Origin: Planctomycetota bacterium
Lineage (GTDB): Bacteria; Planctomycetota; Planctomycetia; Gemmatales; Gemmataceae
Length of the DNA: 64,000 nt
Direction of reading: 5' to 3'
NCBI GenBank assembly: GCA_016195405.1
Contig: JACPZP010000012.1
Coordinates: 1 to 64,000 of the forward strand
The notes below the pieces were generated by a model, which had not been told where the DNA came from, did no database searches, and saw only the letters and a program-made list of their open reading frames with translations. A program made the position numbers and the translations under genes. Positions 33,508 to 41,221 of the stretch are shown here, piece after piece; within the stretch, counting starts at the first letter, position 1, and every line of letters begins with the position of its first letter.

Positions 33508-34262
33508 TGCCTTCCGGATGGATCACCGAAATCATCGGCGGTAAGTATGCCGACGTCTACGACCCGCCGGGTGGCCGTGACCCGCCGGGTGGCCGTCCGC
33601 GCTTCGGCATCATCTATCTGCACGGGATCGGTCTGGAAACCTTGGTCGACAAGCCCGCCTTCACACGCCTCTTCAAAGAGCTAAGCCTGGCTTGCATTTG
33701 TCCGCACGGCCAACGCTCTTGGTGGACCGACCGCATCTGCCGCGAATTCGACGAAACCATTTCTCCGGAACGGCACATCCTCGAACGCGTCGTTTCTTAC
33801 TTTCAGAATCGTTGGCAGATCGTGCCGCGCGGCATCGGCCTATTGGGCATCAGCATGGGAGGGCAGGGGGCGCTGCGGCTCGCGTTCCGGCATCCGCAGA
33901 TCTTCCCTGTGGCGGCCGGCATCGCGGCGGCGCTCGACTATCACGAGTTGTACGGCCAGGGAACCACGCTCGACGAGATGTATGACAGCAAGGAGCATTG
34001 CCGGCAAGACACGGCCCTCATGCACGTGCCGCCTTACAACTTTCCGCCCCACATCTACTTTTCGATCGACCCAGCCGACGCCGAGTGGTATCGCGGCAAT
34101 GACCGGCTGCATGAAAAGCTGAACGCGCTTGGCATCATGCACGTTGCCGAACTTACTGCGGAAGGCGGCGGACATTCTTGGGACTATTTCAACAAGATGG
34201 CGGAACCTTCTGTCCGATTCGTGTATGACGGTCTGGAGAAAGAGGCCCTGCGGCTTCTATGA
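33507..34262 (+). CDS. Alpha/beta hydrolase (esterase-like)
   Basis: A 251-residue alpha/beta hydrolase: oxyanion region GIIYLHGIG, nucleophile elbow GISMGGQG and a late histidine in GGGHSW give a complete triad pattern with an acid in between (for example SIDPADAEW). Resembles predicted esterases of the S-formylglutathione hydrolase type. Near the N-terminus an 18-bp sequence is exactly duplicated (33561-33578, 33579-33596), giving DPPGGRDPPGGR. The ATG shares its A with the TAA of the cyclase-like gene, so translation is coupled. Confidence 0.8.
   Translation: MPSGWITEIIGGKYADVYDPPGGRDPPGGRPRFGIIYLHGIGLETLVDKPAFTRLFKELSLACICPHGQRSWWTDRICREFDETISPERHILERVVSYFQNRWQIVPRGIGLLGISMGGQGALRLAFRHPQIFPVAAGIAAALDYHELYGQGTTLDEMYDSKEHCRQDTALMHVPPYNFPPHIYFSIDPADAEWYRGNDRLHEKLNALGIMHVAELTAEGGGHSWDYFNKMAEPSVRFVYDGLEKEALRLL
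33561..33596 (+). repeat. Exact 18-bp tandem duplication in a coding region
   Basis: Unit GACCCGCCGGGTGGCCGT twice in succession, in frame in the hydrolase gene. Confidence 0.9.
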
Positions 34263-34271
34263 CCAGGAGAG

Positions 34272-34319
34272 GTGGGACCGGCGTCCCGCCGGACCGGACA
34301 GGCGAGACGCCTGTCCCAC
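34272..34319. repeat. Inverted repeat after the hydrolase gene
   Basis: 14-bp arms 34272-34285 (GTGGGACCGGCGTC) and 34306-34319 with one mismatch, between the convergent hydrolase and ABC transporter genes. No T-tract, so not an obvious terminator. Confidence 0.7.
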
Positions 34320-34344
34320 AGCTCATTCCACGGTTGACGCAGCA

Positions 34345-35097
34345 CTAATGCCGATGGTCGTGCGGAAACACGCTGACCCCGGCGCCGAAGATGTCGCGCA
34401 GCATCTCGCCGGTGACGATTTCACGCGGCGGGCCTTCGCAGTGGATGCGGCCGTCCTTCAAGCACAAGACGCGTTGCGAATGCCGGTTGACTACGGAAAT
34501 CTCGTGGGAAACGAGAAGAATCGTCACGCCCTGCTCGCGATTGAGCCGGCCGATCAATTCGTAGAACGAATCCTGGTCCTTGAAGTCGATGCCGGCCGCC
34601 GGCTCGTCCAAGAGCAGCAATTCCGGGCTCGGCTCCAGCGCCAAGGCGAGCAGTACGCGCTGCAGTTCGCCGCCGGAAATCTTCTCGACGGGCCGATTGA
34701 GGAGCTGCTGACTGGCGCCCACACCCTCCAGCATCGCGGCCATCTTGTCGAGCACCGCCTTGGGAATTCCGAAGAACAAAGGCCGCGACTGAAGCGCCAA
34801 GGCCAGAAGATCGCGCACGGTCAGTGGGAGATTGGAGTCCACGCGCAGCTTTTGCGGCACATAGCCGATGTGCCGGGGAATCGGATGCGTGTGATCGTGG
34901 CCGCAGTGGAATTCCACCCGGCCGCTGTAGGGAATCTCTTTGAGCAAGGCGCGCAAAAGAGTCGTCTTCCCCGAGCCATTGAGGCCGATCAGCGAGGTGA
35001 TGCTGCCGCGGGCGAGGTCGGCGTTGACGCCGCGCAGGATCGCATTACCGCCCAGCGATGAATTCAATTCGCGAATGGTCACCAGAGGCGGCGTCAT
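34345..35097 (-). CDS. Metal ABC transporter ATP-binding protein (ZnuC-like)
   Basis: A 250-residue ABC ATPase: Walker A GLNGSGKTTLL, Q-loop YVPQKL, signature ISGGELQRVLLALAL, Walker B LLLLDEPAAGID and H-loop LVSHE. It ends in a His-rich tail (FPHDHRH), common in zinc/manganese systems. Its ATG overlaps the stop of the binding-protein gene (ATGA). The expected membrane permease does not follow; the next gene is convergent. Confidence 0.88.
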   Translation of the reverse strand: MTPPLVTIRELNSSLGGNAILRGVNADLARGSITSLIGLNGSGKTTLLRALLKEIPYSGRVEFHCGHDHTHPIPRHIGYVPQKLRVDSNLPLTVRDLLALALQSRPLFFGIPKAVLDKMAAMLEGVGASQQLLNRPVEKISGGELQRVLLALALEPSPELLLLDEPAAGIDFKDQDSFYELIGRLNREQGVTILLVSHEISVVNRHSQRVLCLKDGRIHCEGPPREIVTGEMLRDIFGAGVSVFPHDHRH

Positions 35098-36113
35098 GGA
35101 AGTGCTTTGGCGAGGTTGTCGATATTTTCGCGCATTCGCTTCAAGTAATAGCCGGGGTCGGGGTTCGCGCTGCCGGGGGCGGTATCGGCGGTTTCCAGCG
35201 GATCGATCTCGACGAGAAGGATTTTTAGGCCTCGATTGGCCGCTTCCTTTCGCACGGTCTCGGCTGATGCAGTTGAATACTGTGGTTCGTGGGCTATCAC
35301 GCGCACGTCCTGTTCCTTGCAAATTTTCACGAGCTGGCTGATCTTGGCGGCGCCGGCTTCGTCTTCGGGCGTCGGTCGGATACATCCGACAATCTCCACG
35401 CCGAATGCTTGACCGAAATAGCGCAGGGCGTCATGCGTGCTGATGATCTTACGGTTTTTCTTGCCCGCCAACTTTTCGTTGCCATAGGCATGCAGCTTCT
35501 TGAGTTCTTCGGCATAGGCTTGAGCCCGGGCGTGGTATTTCTCTTTATTCTTGGAGTCGGCCTGGCACAGCTTGTCCTCCATGGCCTCGACCATGAGGAT
35601 GGCATGTTCCGGGCTCAGCCAAACATGCGGATCGAATTCGCCGTGGTGGTGATGGTGATCGCCCTCGCCGTGCATGTGCTCAGATGCATCCATCCGAAGG
35701 AGCTTCTCGGGCGGGATCTTTTCGCCGATTTCGAGAAGCGCCTTGCTATTTACCGCATTATTGCTGATTTTGCCCGCAAATTCATCCAGCCCGAGTCCGA
35801 GGGCGAAAAAGACATTCGCCCCGCGGACTCGTTTCTGGTCGCGGTTGGAGGGATCGCTAAAGCCGTGGGGGCCTTGCGTGGTCAAAAGGCATTCGACATG
35901 GGCGTCGTCACCGGCTACGTTCTTCGCGAAACAATAGAGGGGTGCGAAAGTGGTAAGCACTCGCGGTTTGCCGTCGTTAGGCCACACGGGCTGATCTTTG
36001 CGACAGCCCTGCATCGGAATTGCGAGCAGCGAGACAACGAGGAGCGTAGCAATGAGGAGCAGATTCCGCCCGCACAGCGCGCCGGGCTTCCGACGTTTTT
36101 CAAACCCAGACAT
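35094..36113 (-). CDS. Metal ABC transporter substrate-binding lipoprotein (ZnuA-like)
   Basis: A 339-residue cluster A-I binding protein. The signal ends in a lipobox (IPMQGC). FDPHVWLSPEHAILM and IISTHDALRYFGQAFG hold metal-ligand histidines, VRVIAHEPQYSTASAETV and VEIDPLETAD give the conserved acidic ligand. A His-rich loop (about residues 145-157, GEGDHHHHHGEF) is typical of zinc rather than manganese binders. The ATG at 36113 follows GGGAGGG. Coupled to the ATPase gene downstream. Confidence 0.9.
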   Translation of the reverse strand: MSGFEKRRKPGALCGRNLLLIATLLVVSLLAIPMQGCRKDQPVWPNDGKPRVLTTFAPLYCFAKNVAGDDAHVECLLTTQGPHGFSDPSNRDQKRVRGANVFFALGLGLDEFAGKISNNAVNSKALLEIGEKIPPEKLLRMDASEHMHGEGDHHHHHGEFDPHVWLSPEHAILMVEAMEDKLCQADSKNKEKYHARAQAYAEELKKLHAYGNEKLAGKKNRKIISTHDALRYFGQAFGVEIVGCIRPTPEDEAGAAKISQLVKICKEQDVRVIAHEPQYSTASAETVRKEAANRGLKILLVEIDPLETADTAPGSANPDPGYYLKRMRENIDNLAKALP

Positions 36114-36338
36114 GCCCAACCCTCCCAGCGGTTTACTTTGTTATACCTCCCATTGTAAAACCTCTGCTCCGAAAATCAAGGGGACAATTCTGTAAGAGCT
36201 CTGTTAAGAGCAACGGAGAAGGAGGCGACATTCGTAGTAGGTGCGCGCGCGCTGGCAAACAATGCAATCAAATAAATGCTGTCGCATCCATAAGTTATGG
36301 GGAATGAGATCTGCATGAGCCAGCAATGAGATGCTGCG
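36114..36338. other. Intergenic region, no gene seen
   Basis: 225 bases between the start of the metal-binding protein gene and the stop of the dehydrogenase gene, A/T-richer near 36130-36330. I see no gene, hairpin or clear Zur-type palindrome. Confidence 0.5.
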
Positions 36339-37295
36339 TTAGTACTCTTGGTCAAGGTCAACCAATCCTGCGGGCGGTTGTTGTGCAAGCCAACGCCGTA
36401 AGTTGCGCGTGAAGCGCTCGGCGGGGAGACTAGAGTTGTTGACGGTCTCGCCGCTGTAATGGGGGCTGATGAAAACGTTGGACATGGTCCAGAAGGGATG
36501 ATCGGCCGGCAGTGGTTCAACTGCGAAGACGTCCAACCCTGCGCCGGCGAGCTTCCCCGAGCGCAGCGCTTGCAACAGGGCCGCTTCTTGCGCGATCGGA
36601 CCGCGTGACACGTTGATATAGAAGCTCCCCGGCCGCATCGCTTCAAATTCCGCTGAGTTCAACATGCCCTCGGTCGCGGCAGTCAACGGGGCGGCGACCG
36701 CGACGACGTCGGCTTCCGCGAGAATCGAGCGAATCTGATTTGGCGCGACCACGGCGTCGACGAACGGCGTCGGTTGCGGGCGTCTCCGGCAACCGACCAC
36801 GCGCATTCCGAAAGCACGACCCAGCCGGGCGATGTTCTGTCCAATGTTACCGAGACCGACAAGCGCCAGCGTCCGTCCGTGCAAGTCGCGCATCGTTTGC
36901 GCCACGCTGCGGTCCCAGCTTCCTTGCGTCTGATTTCGCTGAACAACGTGCAGATTTCGGCTCAGAGTCAACATCATCGCCAGAGCATGCTCGGCAATTG
37001 TCGGTCCATAGAGTCCGGCCAGGTTGCTGACCGTAAGGCCGCGCCGTTGCGCCAAGGGACACAGTCCTTTAGGTACTCCTGCGGAGGCAAGCTGAACCCA
37101 GCGCAGCGCCGGCGCGCGCTCGATCGAATGCAGATCGCTAAATCCGTAGCAAATGACGGCATCGGCATGGCGGCGCTCGATCACTTCCGGCGATGTTGCA
37201 ACGACAAATTCGAACTGAGGAAAAAGATTCGTCCAAAGGCTAAGTTGGCCATCGGGAATCCAATGATGAAGGTGCACGGCCGGCTTTGCGATCAT
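36339..37295 (-). CDS. D-2-hydroxyacid dehydrogenase
   Basis: A 318-residue NAD-dependent D-isomer 2-hydroxyacid dehydrogenase. The Rossmann motif is VGLGNIGQNIARLGRAFGM; ADVVAVAAPLTAATEG, INVSRGPI and the C-terminal GLDVFAVEPLPADHPFW with a catalytic His in ISPHYSG are all in place. Substrate not identifiable. It begins with an ATGA overlap on the nucleotidyltransferase gene, so the three genes 38114-36339 are probably one operon. Confidence 0.88.
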   Translation of the reverse strand: MIAKPAVHLHHWIPDGQLSLWTNLFPQFEFVVATSPEVIERRHADAVICYGFSDLHSIERAPALRWVQLASAGVPKGLCPLAQRRGLTVSNLAGLYGPTIAEHALAMMLTLSRNLHVVQRNQTQGSWDRSVAQTMRDLHGRTLALVGLGNIGQNIARLGRAFGMRVVGCRRRPQPTPFVDAVVAPNQIRSILAEADVVAVAAPLTAATEGMLNSAEFEAMRPGSFYINVSRGPIAQEAALLQALRSGKLAGAGLDVFAVEPLPADHPFWTMSNVFISPHYSGETVNNSSLPAERFTRNLRRWLAQQPPAGLVDLDQEY

Positions 37296-37891
37296 TCATC
37301 CTCGGGGGTCGCCGTGTAGTATTTGGTGACCAATTCCTGGAATTTCTTGAACACTGCATCTTCCGCGGCACCGATGGTCAACCATTCTCTTGTGATCAAG
37401 TCCAGGTCCAACTTTCCTCGATTGGCGGCGAGAAGGTTCTCGATGTCCAGTTGATCTTGAGTGCGAAAGGCCAAGAGCTTGGTGACAATCAAGCCTTCGG
37501 TTGAGGCGACGCGAATTTGCGAGCCTAACCACGGCTCTGCCTTCGAGTGATCAAGTACGTGTAGATACACGGGGAGGACCGGCTTGAGCCAATCTACGCG
37601 AACACCGTGATAGGTTAGCTCCGTTAGGTGATCCTGCGTCCATTCTTTGATCGTCAATTCCGTATTGAACGTGAAGCCGCGCACTTTGAGATTGGCGAGC
37701 AGGGCAGGCAGAGCTACTTGGGGAATCTCCAGGATAAAATCGAGGTCACGCGTGAAGCGAGGGCGACCGCGAAGGCCCGCTGCGATTCCGCCGATGAGGG
37801 AGTATCGAATGTCCAGCGACTCAAAGGCCGCTGCGAGTTCCTGTAAGGCCCTTACCAGTGGATCAGGGAGTTCCCGTGCTTCCTCTGCCAT
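37292..37891 (-). CDS. Nucleotidyltransferase-fold protein (AbiEii-like)
   Basis: A 199-residue protein with a minimal nucleotidyltransferase core: YSLIGGIAAGLRGRPRFTRDLDFIL, where GG and RxTxDxD are the nucleotide and metal-binding signature, and RVDWLKP as the third strand. Such proteins include AbiEii/AbiGii-type toxins and antibiotic adenylyltransferases. Its start overlaps the upstream 83-residue gene by 29 bases and its stop overlaps the dehydrogenase start. The pair has the shape of a toxin-antitoxin module, but that is inference. Confidence 0.75.
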   Translation of the reverse strand: MAEEARELPDPLVRALQELAAAFESLDIRYSLIGGIAAGLRGRPRFTRDLDFILEIPQVALPALLANLKVRGFTFNTELTIKEWTQDHLTELTYHGVRVDWLKPVLPVYLHVLDHSKAEPWLGSQIRVASTEGLIVTKLLAFRTQDQLDIENLLAANRGKLDLDLITREWLTIGAAEDAVFKKFQELVTKYYTATPEDE

Positions 37892-38114
37892 GACGCCTGA
37901 ACAACTCCTTCTGAATCTCTTGCCATTGTCGTTCTTGGGCTGCCTGAAGCCGAACGCTTTCCTCTCTGTTCGGCGAATGTTCCATGAGGCGCATTCCGGC
38001 GGCGATGTGCTCAAACAAAGTGCGAAAGCGCTCGTCTGAAGGCAATTTCTGATACGCGCTGGCTTCTTCGAAGATCTTGTCGGCCTCATTTGGAAACTTT
38101 ATGGGGATTTTCAT
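37863..38114 (-). CDS. Small charged protein paired with the nucleotidyltransferase
   Basis: An 83-residue, highly charged helical protein (MKIPIKFPNEADKIFEEASAYQKL ... EIQKELFRRHG), no membrane segment. The ATG at 38114 is taken because upstream in-frame codons have no ribosome-binding site. It overlaps the nucleotidyltransferase start by 29 bases, implying tight coupling. Function not recognised; antitoxin or cofactor of its neighbour is a guess. Confidence 0.65.
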   Translation of the reverse strand: MKIPIKFPNEADKIFEEASAYQKLPSDERFRTLFEHIAAGMRLMEHSPNREESVRLQAAQERQWQEIQKELFRRHGRGSTGTP

Positions 38115-38181
38115 GCTCTTCTCCAAGGCGGAACCTTCGTGGATATTATAACGGAGCGACGAATTAGCATTTGGTATTTGC

Positions 38182-39246
38182 ATGCAGCTCGCGACAATGC
38201 CTCCACGTCACCACGTAGTTCGGCCTCAGTTCGAGTTCCCATCCGTACTTGCCGGCAAGCTCAGGTCTCCCTTCGGCGTGGTGCTCGGGTCGCCGGCCGC
38301 TGCCGCGGAGTTGGCCGGGGCGCTGCCGTCTTCGGATATTGTTGGTTATCAGATGGACTTGTTCCAGGCCGCGAGGCTCCGCGCCGAATTGGAGGAACGC
38401 GGCCGCTTCGCCGAGGTCGTCACGGCGCCCGACCTGTGGGACCTCCCGGACCCGGTGCAGACCCTTGTTTATCCGGTCGCCCTGGGCGGCGAGCGCGCTC
38501 TCAAGATCGACATGATCGAGCAGGCCTTTCACGTCTTGCGCCCGCACGGCGTCTTTGTCGTCCTGTCGCCGTTCGAGAAGGACAGCTTTCTGCCCAATGC
38601 TCTTAAGAAGGTGTTCGGCAAAGTGCATAGCCCGATGGCCGGAAGCGACCAGATCTTCTGGTGTCAACGCCAGAGCGAACGTCCACGTCGACGCCATGAG
38701 ATGACCTTTCAGGTTCGCGTCGATGACGTCACATCGCTACGATTTCTTTCCCGGCCCGGCACGTTTTCCTATGGCCGATTCGACAACGGCGCCCGGGCTT
38801 TGGTGGAGACGATGGAGATTCGCCTTGGCGACCGCGTTCTCGACCTCGGCTGTGGCTGTGGAACAAACGGCATCATCGCCGCGCGGCGAAGCGGTCCGAG
38901 CGGATTTACGACATTCGTGGACAGCAATCTGCGCGCCCTGGCCCTGACCAGGATCAACGCGGAGGGCCTCGGAATCCCAGCGGTTGAGACCATAGCTTCC
39001 TGCACGCTGGGTGAATTGCCGTCTCGAACATATGATGTCGTTTTGGCGAATCCGCCGTACTTCGGACAAATGACGATCGCGCGGTTGTTCATCGAGCGAG
39101 GCAAGAGATGTCTAAAGCCCGGCGGCCGGTTCTACTTGGTGACCCGGCAAGTTGAACAAACTTTTGGTTTGATGGAAGAGGCGTTTGGCCAAACCGAGGC
39201 GGTGGAGCGCCGCGGCTACGTCATCTTTCAAGCGACAACATCTTGA
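38182..39246 (+). CDS. rsmC: RsmC-like rRNA (guanine-N2) methyltransferase
   Basis: A 354-residue two-domain protein like RsmC/RlmG. The N-terminal half is a degenerate methyltransferase fold; the C-terminal half has VLDLGCGCGTNGIIAAR (SAM motif I), FVDSNLRALALTRINAE (motif II) and VVLANPPYFGQM with the NPPY catalytic motif of N-methyltransferases. RsmC makes m2G1207 in 16S rRNA; which of the RsmC or RlmG targets applies is not decidable here. Divergent from the small-protein gene at 38114. Confidence 0.82.
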   Translation: MQLATMPPRHHVVRPQFEFPSVLAGKLRSPFGVVLGSPAAAAELAGALPSSDIVGYQMDLFQAARLRAELEERGRFAEVVTAPDLWDLPDPVQTLVYPVALGGERALKIDMIEQAFHVLRPHGVFVVLSPFEKDSFLPNALKKVFGKVHSPMAGSDQIFWCQRQSERPRRRHEMTFQVRVDDVTSLRFLSRPGTFSYGRFDNGARALVETMEIRLGDRVLDLGCGCGTNGIIAARRSGPSGFTTFVDSNLRALALTRINAEGLGIPAVETIASCTLGELPSRTYDVVLANPPYFGQMTIARLFIERGKRCLKPGGRFYLVTRQVEQTFGLMEEAFGQTEAVERRGYVIFQATTS

Positions 39247-39250
39247 CGCC

Positions 39251-39329
39251 AAGCCCGCGGATGAGCGCAGCGAATCTGCGGGGTAATTCAAATGGAACCC
39301 CGCAGGCTCGAAGACTCGCCCGCGGGCTT
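39251..39329. repeat. GAGCGCAGCGAAT nested hairpin (copy 3)
   Basis: Outer arms AAGCCCGCGG (39251-39260) and CCGCGGGCTT (39320-39329); inner CTGCGGGG (39276-39283) pairs with CCCCGCAG (39298-39305). It contains the core TGAGCGCAGCGAAT and lies between the rsmC-like stop and the cupin start. Confidence 0.8.
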
Positions 39330-39351
39330 GATGGGTTGCAGGGAGAGAACC

Positions 39352-39855
39352 GTGATATCCGCCCACGAGCTGATTGCCCGTCTGAATCTTCAGCCCCATC
39401 CCAAAGAGGGCGGCCACTTCCGCGAAACCTATCGAGCGGCTCACAGCTTGCCTTCGACCGCTTTGCCGTCTGCATACGGTTCGTCGCGCGCACTCAGCAC
39501 CGCCATATACTACCTCCTGATGCCGGGGACGTTTTCCGCTCTGCACCGGCTGCGGAGCGACGAGATTTTTCATTTCTATCTCGGCGACCCGGTGCGGATG
39601 CTGCAACTCGATCCGGACGGCACGGGGCGGACCATCGTGCTTGGGCCGCGTGTCTTGCAGGGACAGCAGGTGCAGGCCGTCGTCCCCGCAGGCACGTGGC
39701 AGGGGAGCATTCTGGAGCCGGGCGGTGAATTCGCCTTGCTCGGCTGCACGGTCGCCCCTGGCTTCGACTATGCCGACTATGAGAAAGGAACGCGCGACCT
39801 CGCGCGGCAATACCCTGACTTCGCAACTTTGATCCGGGCGCTGGCGTCGCGTTAA
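39352..39855 (+). CDS. Cupin protein, DUF985 family
   Basis: A 167-residue protein of the DUF985 cupin family: ELIARLNLQPHPKEGGHFRETYRA at the start, AIYYLLMPGTFSALHRLRSDEIFHFYLGDPV as the metal-site region and VVPAGTWQGSIL in the second cupin motif. Members bind metal in a double-stranded beta helix; the substrate is unknown. The GTG at 39352 follows GGGAGAG and avoids the repeat-derived upstream codons (open from 39292). Confidence 0.85.
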   Translation: MISAHELIARLNLQPHPKEGGHFRETYRAAHSLPSTALPSAYGSSRALSTAIYYLLMPGTFSALHRLRSDEIFHFYLGDPVRMLQLDPDGTGRTIVLGPRVLQGQQVQAVVPAGTWQGSILEPGGEFALLGCTVAPGFDYADYEKGTRDLARQYPDFATLIRALASR

Positions 39856-39904
39856 TCAAGAACAATCCGTTCCACCAGGAGCAATCCAAGAGGAGGAGCC
39901 ATTC

Positions 39905-40564
39905 ATGAGCCACGGTCCCGAGCATCACATCGAGCATGCCGAACACGCCCAGCATGCTGCCCACGACCCGTTTGACAAGCGCGTGACCGTGTCGATCGCC
40001 GTCATCGCCGCGGTGCTCGCCGCCGTCACCATGCTGGGCCATCGAGCGCACAATGAGACGTTGAAGCTGCAAGGCGAAGCGCTAAGAAATCAAACGGAAG
40101 CGGGCATTTCGCATTCCAAGGCCGCCAACATGTGGGCGCTTTTCCAGGCCCAGAACATTCGCGGCCACATGTACCTATCGCTGGCCAGACTACTGGAGGT
40201 CTCCTCGACGGCTCAGGGAAGCGAGGACGCCAAGAACAAGGCGATCACGGAATGGAAGGACAAGCGAGACCGCTATGAAAAGCATGAACTGCCCAAGTGG
40301 GAGAAAGAAGCCAAAGGATTGACGGCGAACGCTGAGGAACGGGAACTCGAGGCGCAGAAGGCGCTTCAAGAGAGCCATGAGATCCATGCGAGAGGCAATC
40401 GGTTCGACCTCGGTGAGCTTGGCCTCCAACTCGGCGTCGTTCTGTGTTCCATGGCCATCCTGACGAAGAGCCGGAATTTCTGGTACGCGGGACTGGCGTG
40501 CTCCGCCCTGGGAATTCTGGTCGCGCTGACCGGCGTTTTCGGTTTATTCATCGCGCATCACTAG
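39905..40564 (+). CDS. DUF4337 membrane protein
   Basis: A 219-residue protein with a His-rich N-terminus (EHHIEHAEHAQHAAH), one TM (VSIAVIAAVLAAVTMLG), a charged coiled-coil stretch and two C-terminal TMs (LGLQLGVVLCSMAILTKSRNFWYAG and LGILVALTGVFGLFIA). This arrangement is that of DUF4337, whose function is unknown. An AGGAGGAGCC ribosome-binding site precedes the ATG. Confidence 0.82.
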   Translation: MSHGPEHHIEHAEHAQHAAHDPFDKRVTVSIAVIAAVLAAVTMLGHRAHNETLKLQGEALRNQTEAGISHSKAANMWALFQAQNIRGHMYLSLARLLEVSSTAQGSEDAKNKAITEWKDKRDRYEKHELPKWEKEAKGLTANAEERELEAQKALQESHEIHARGNRFDLGELGLQLGVVLCSMAILTKSRNFWYAGLACSALGILVALTGVFGLFIAHH

Positions 40565-40567
40565 CGG

Positions 40568-41062
40568 CTAGGCAATCTCGCTGATCTGGGGGTGCGGCGG
40601 GCGAAACTTGACCAGGCGCAGGCGATTTCCCGGCCCTTCCGATCCGCGCGGCTCACAAGTCACTTCATCCATCAAGGTGCGCATCAAGAATACGCCGCGG
40701 CCTCCGATGCGCGTTTCGCCCGGATTGAGATGCGGAACGGCCGTCAGGTCAAACGGCTCCCCCTGGTCGAGAAAAATGAGGGCCACCGAATCCGATTCGA
40801 CTTCAATTTGGATGTGAATCTGAGCGGCCGGCAGTTCGCGGTGGGCGTGGCGAACGATGTTGGTGATCGCTTCGCCGGTCGCCAGCACCACGGCGTGCAA
40901 CGTGGGCCGTTCGAGAGAACACGCCTGGCCCAGATTCTCGACAAAGTTGCGGGCCACCGACAACATGCTTAGATCGCTGGGTAGCGTGAGAGAGAAGACG
41001 CGGGCCCGAAAAGTCGTTTCCCCAAAAGTCGTTTCTCGAGCAGTCGTTTCCTGAGGAGTCAT
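40568..41062 (-). CDS. RsbW-like anti-sigma/ATP-binding protein
   Basis: A 164-residue GHKL ATPase of the RsbW/SpoIIAB type: GEAITNIVRHAH is the N-box, LIFLDQGEPFD the G1 box, GGRGVFLMRTLMDEV the G2 box. These proteins phosphorylate anti-anti-sigma factors or sequester sigma factors. The N-terminus (ETTARETTFGETTF) is encoded by a 15-bp tandem repeat. The ATG at 41062 follows GGAGAAGG. Genes for a sigma factor and an RsbT-like fragment lie 1.4-3 kb away, a suggestive but unproven link. Confidence 0.82.
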   Translation of the reverse strand: MTPQETTARETTFGETTFRARVFSLTLPSDLSMLSVARNFVENLGQACSLERPTLHAVVLATGEAITNIVRHAHRELPAAQIHIQIEVESDSVALIFLDQGEPFDLTAVPHLNPGETRIGGRGVFLMRTLMDEVTCEPRGSEGPGNRLRLVKFRPPHPQISEIA

Positions 41063-41068
41063 TTCCTT
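41009..41068 (-). repeat. 15-bp tandem repeat in the RsbW-like N-terminus
   Basis: Four 15-bp units (41009-41023, 41024-41038, 41039-41053, 41054-41068), AAAAGTCGTTTCCCC-like, covering the start codon and first 18 residues. Confidence 0.85.
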
Positions 41069-41221
41069 CTCCGGAATGGTTGGCTTCCTTGCCGTATTCC
41101 GACGCGGTCCAATCATATAATTCATAGGGGCGTCTTGCCAATGCGACAATTGCCTCCATTCCTCATGAAGCGTGCATTCTCAACATCGCGGCAACGTAAC
41201 GGTTGATGCCGGGTCGATTTC

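Noticed and set aside
36114-36338. Zur-box-like palindrome before the zinc-binding protein gene
   Set aside because: I looked for a TTATA-type dyad on the minus strand but found only one half-like GTTATAC; not convincing.
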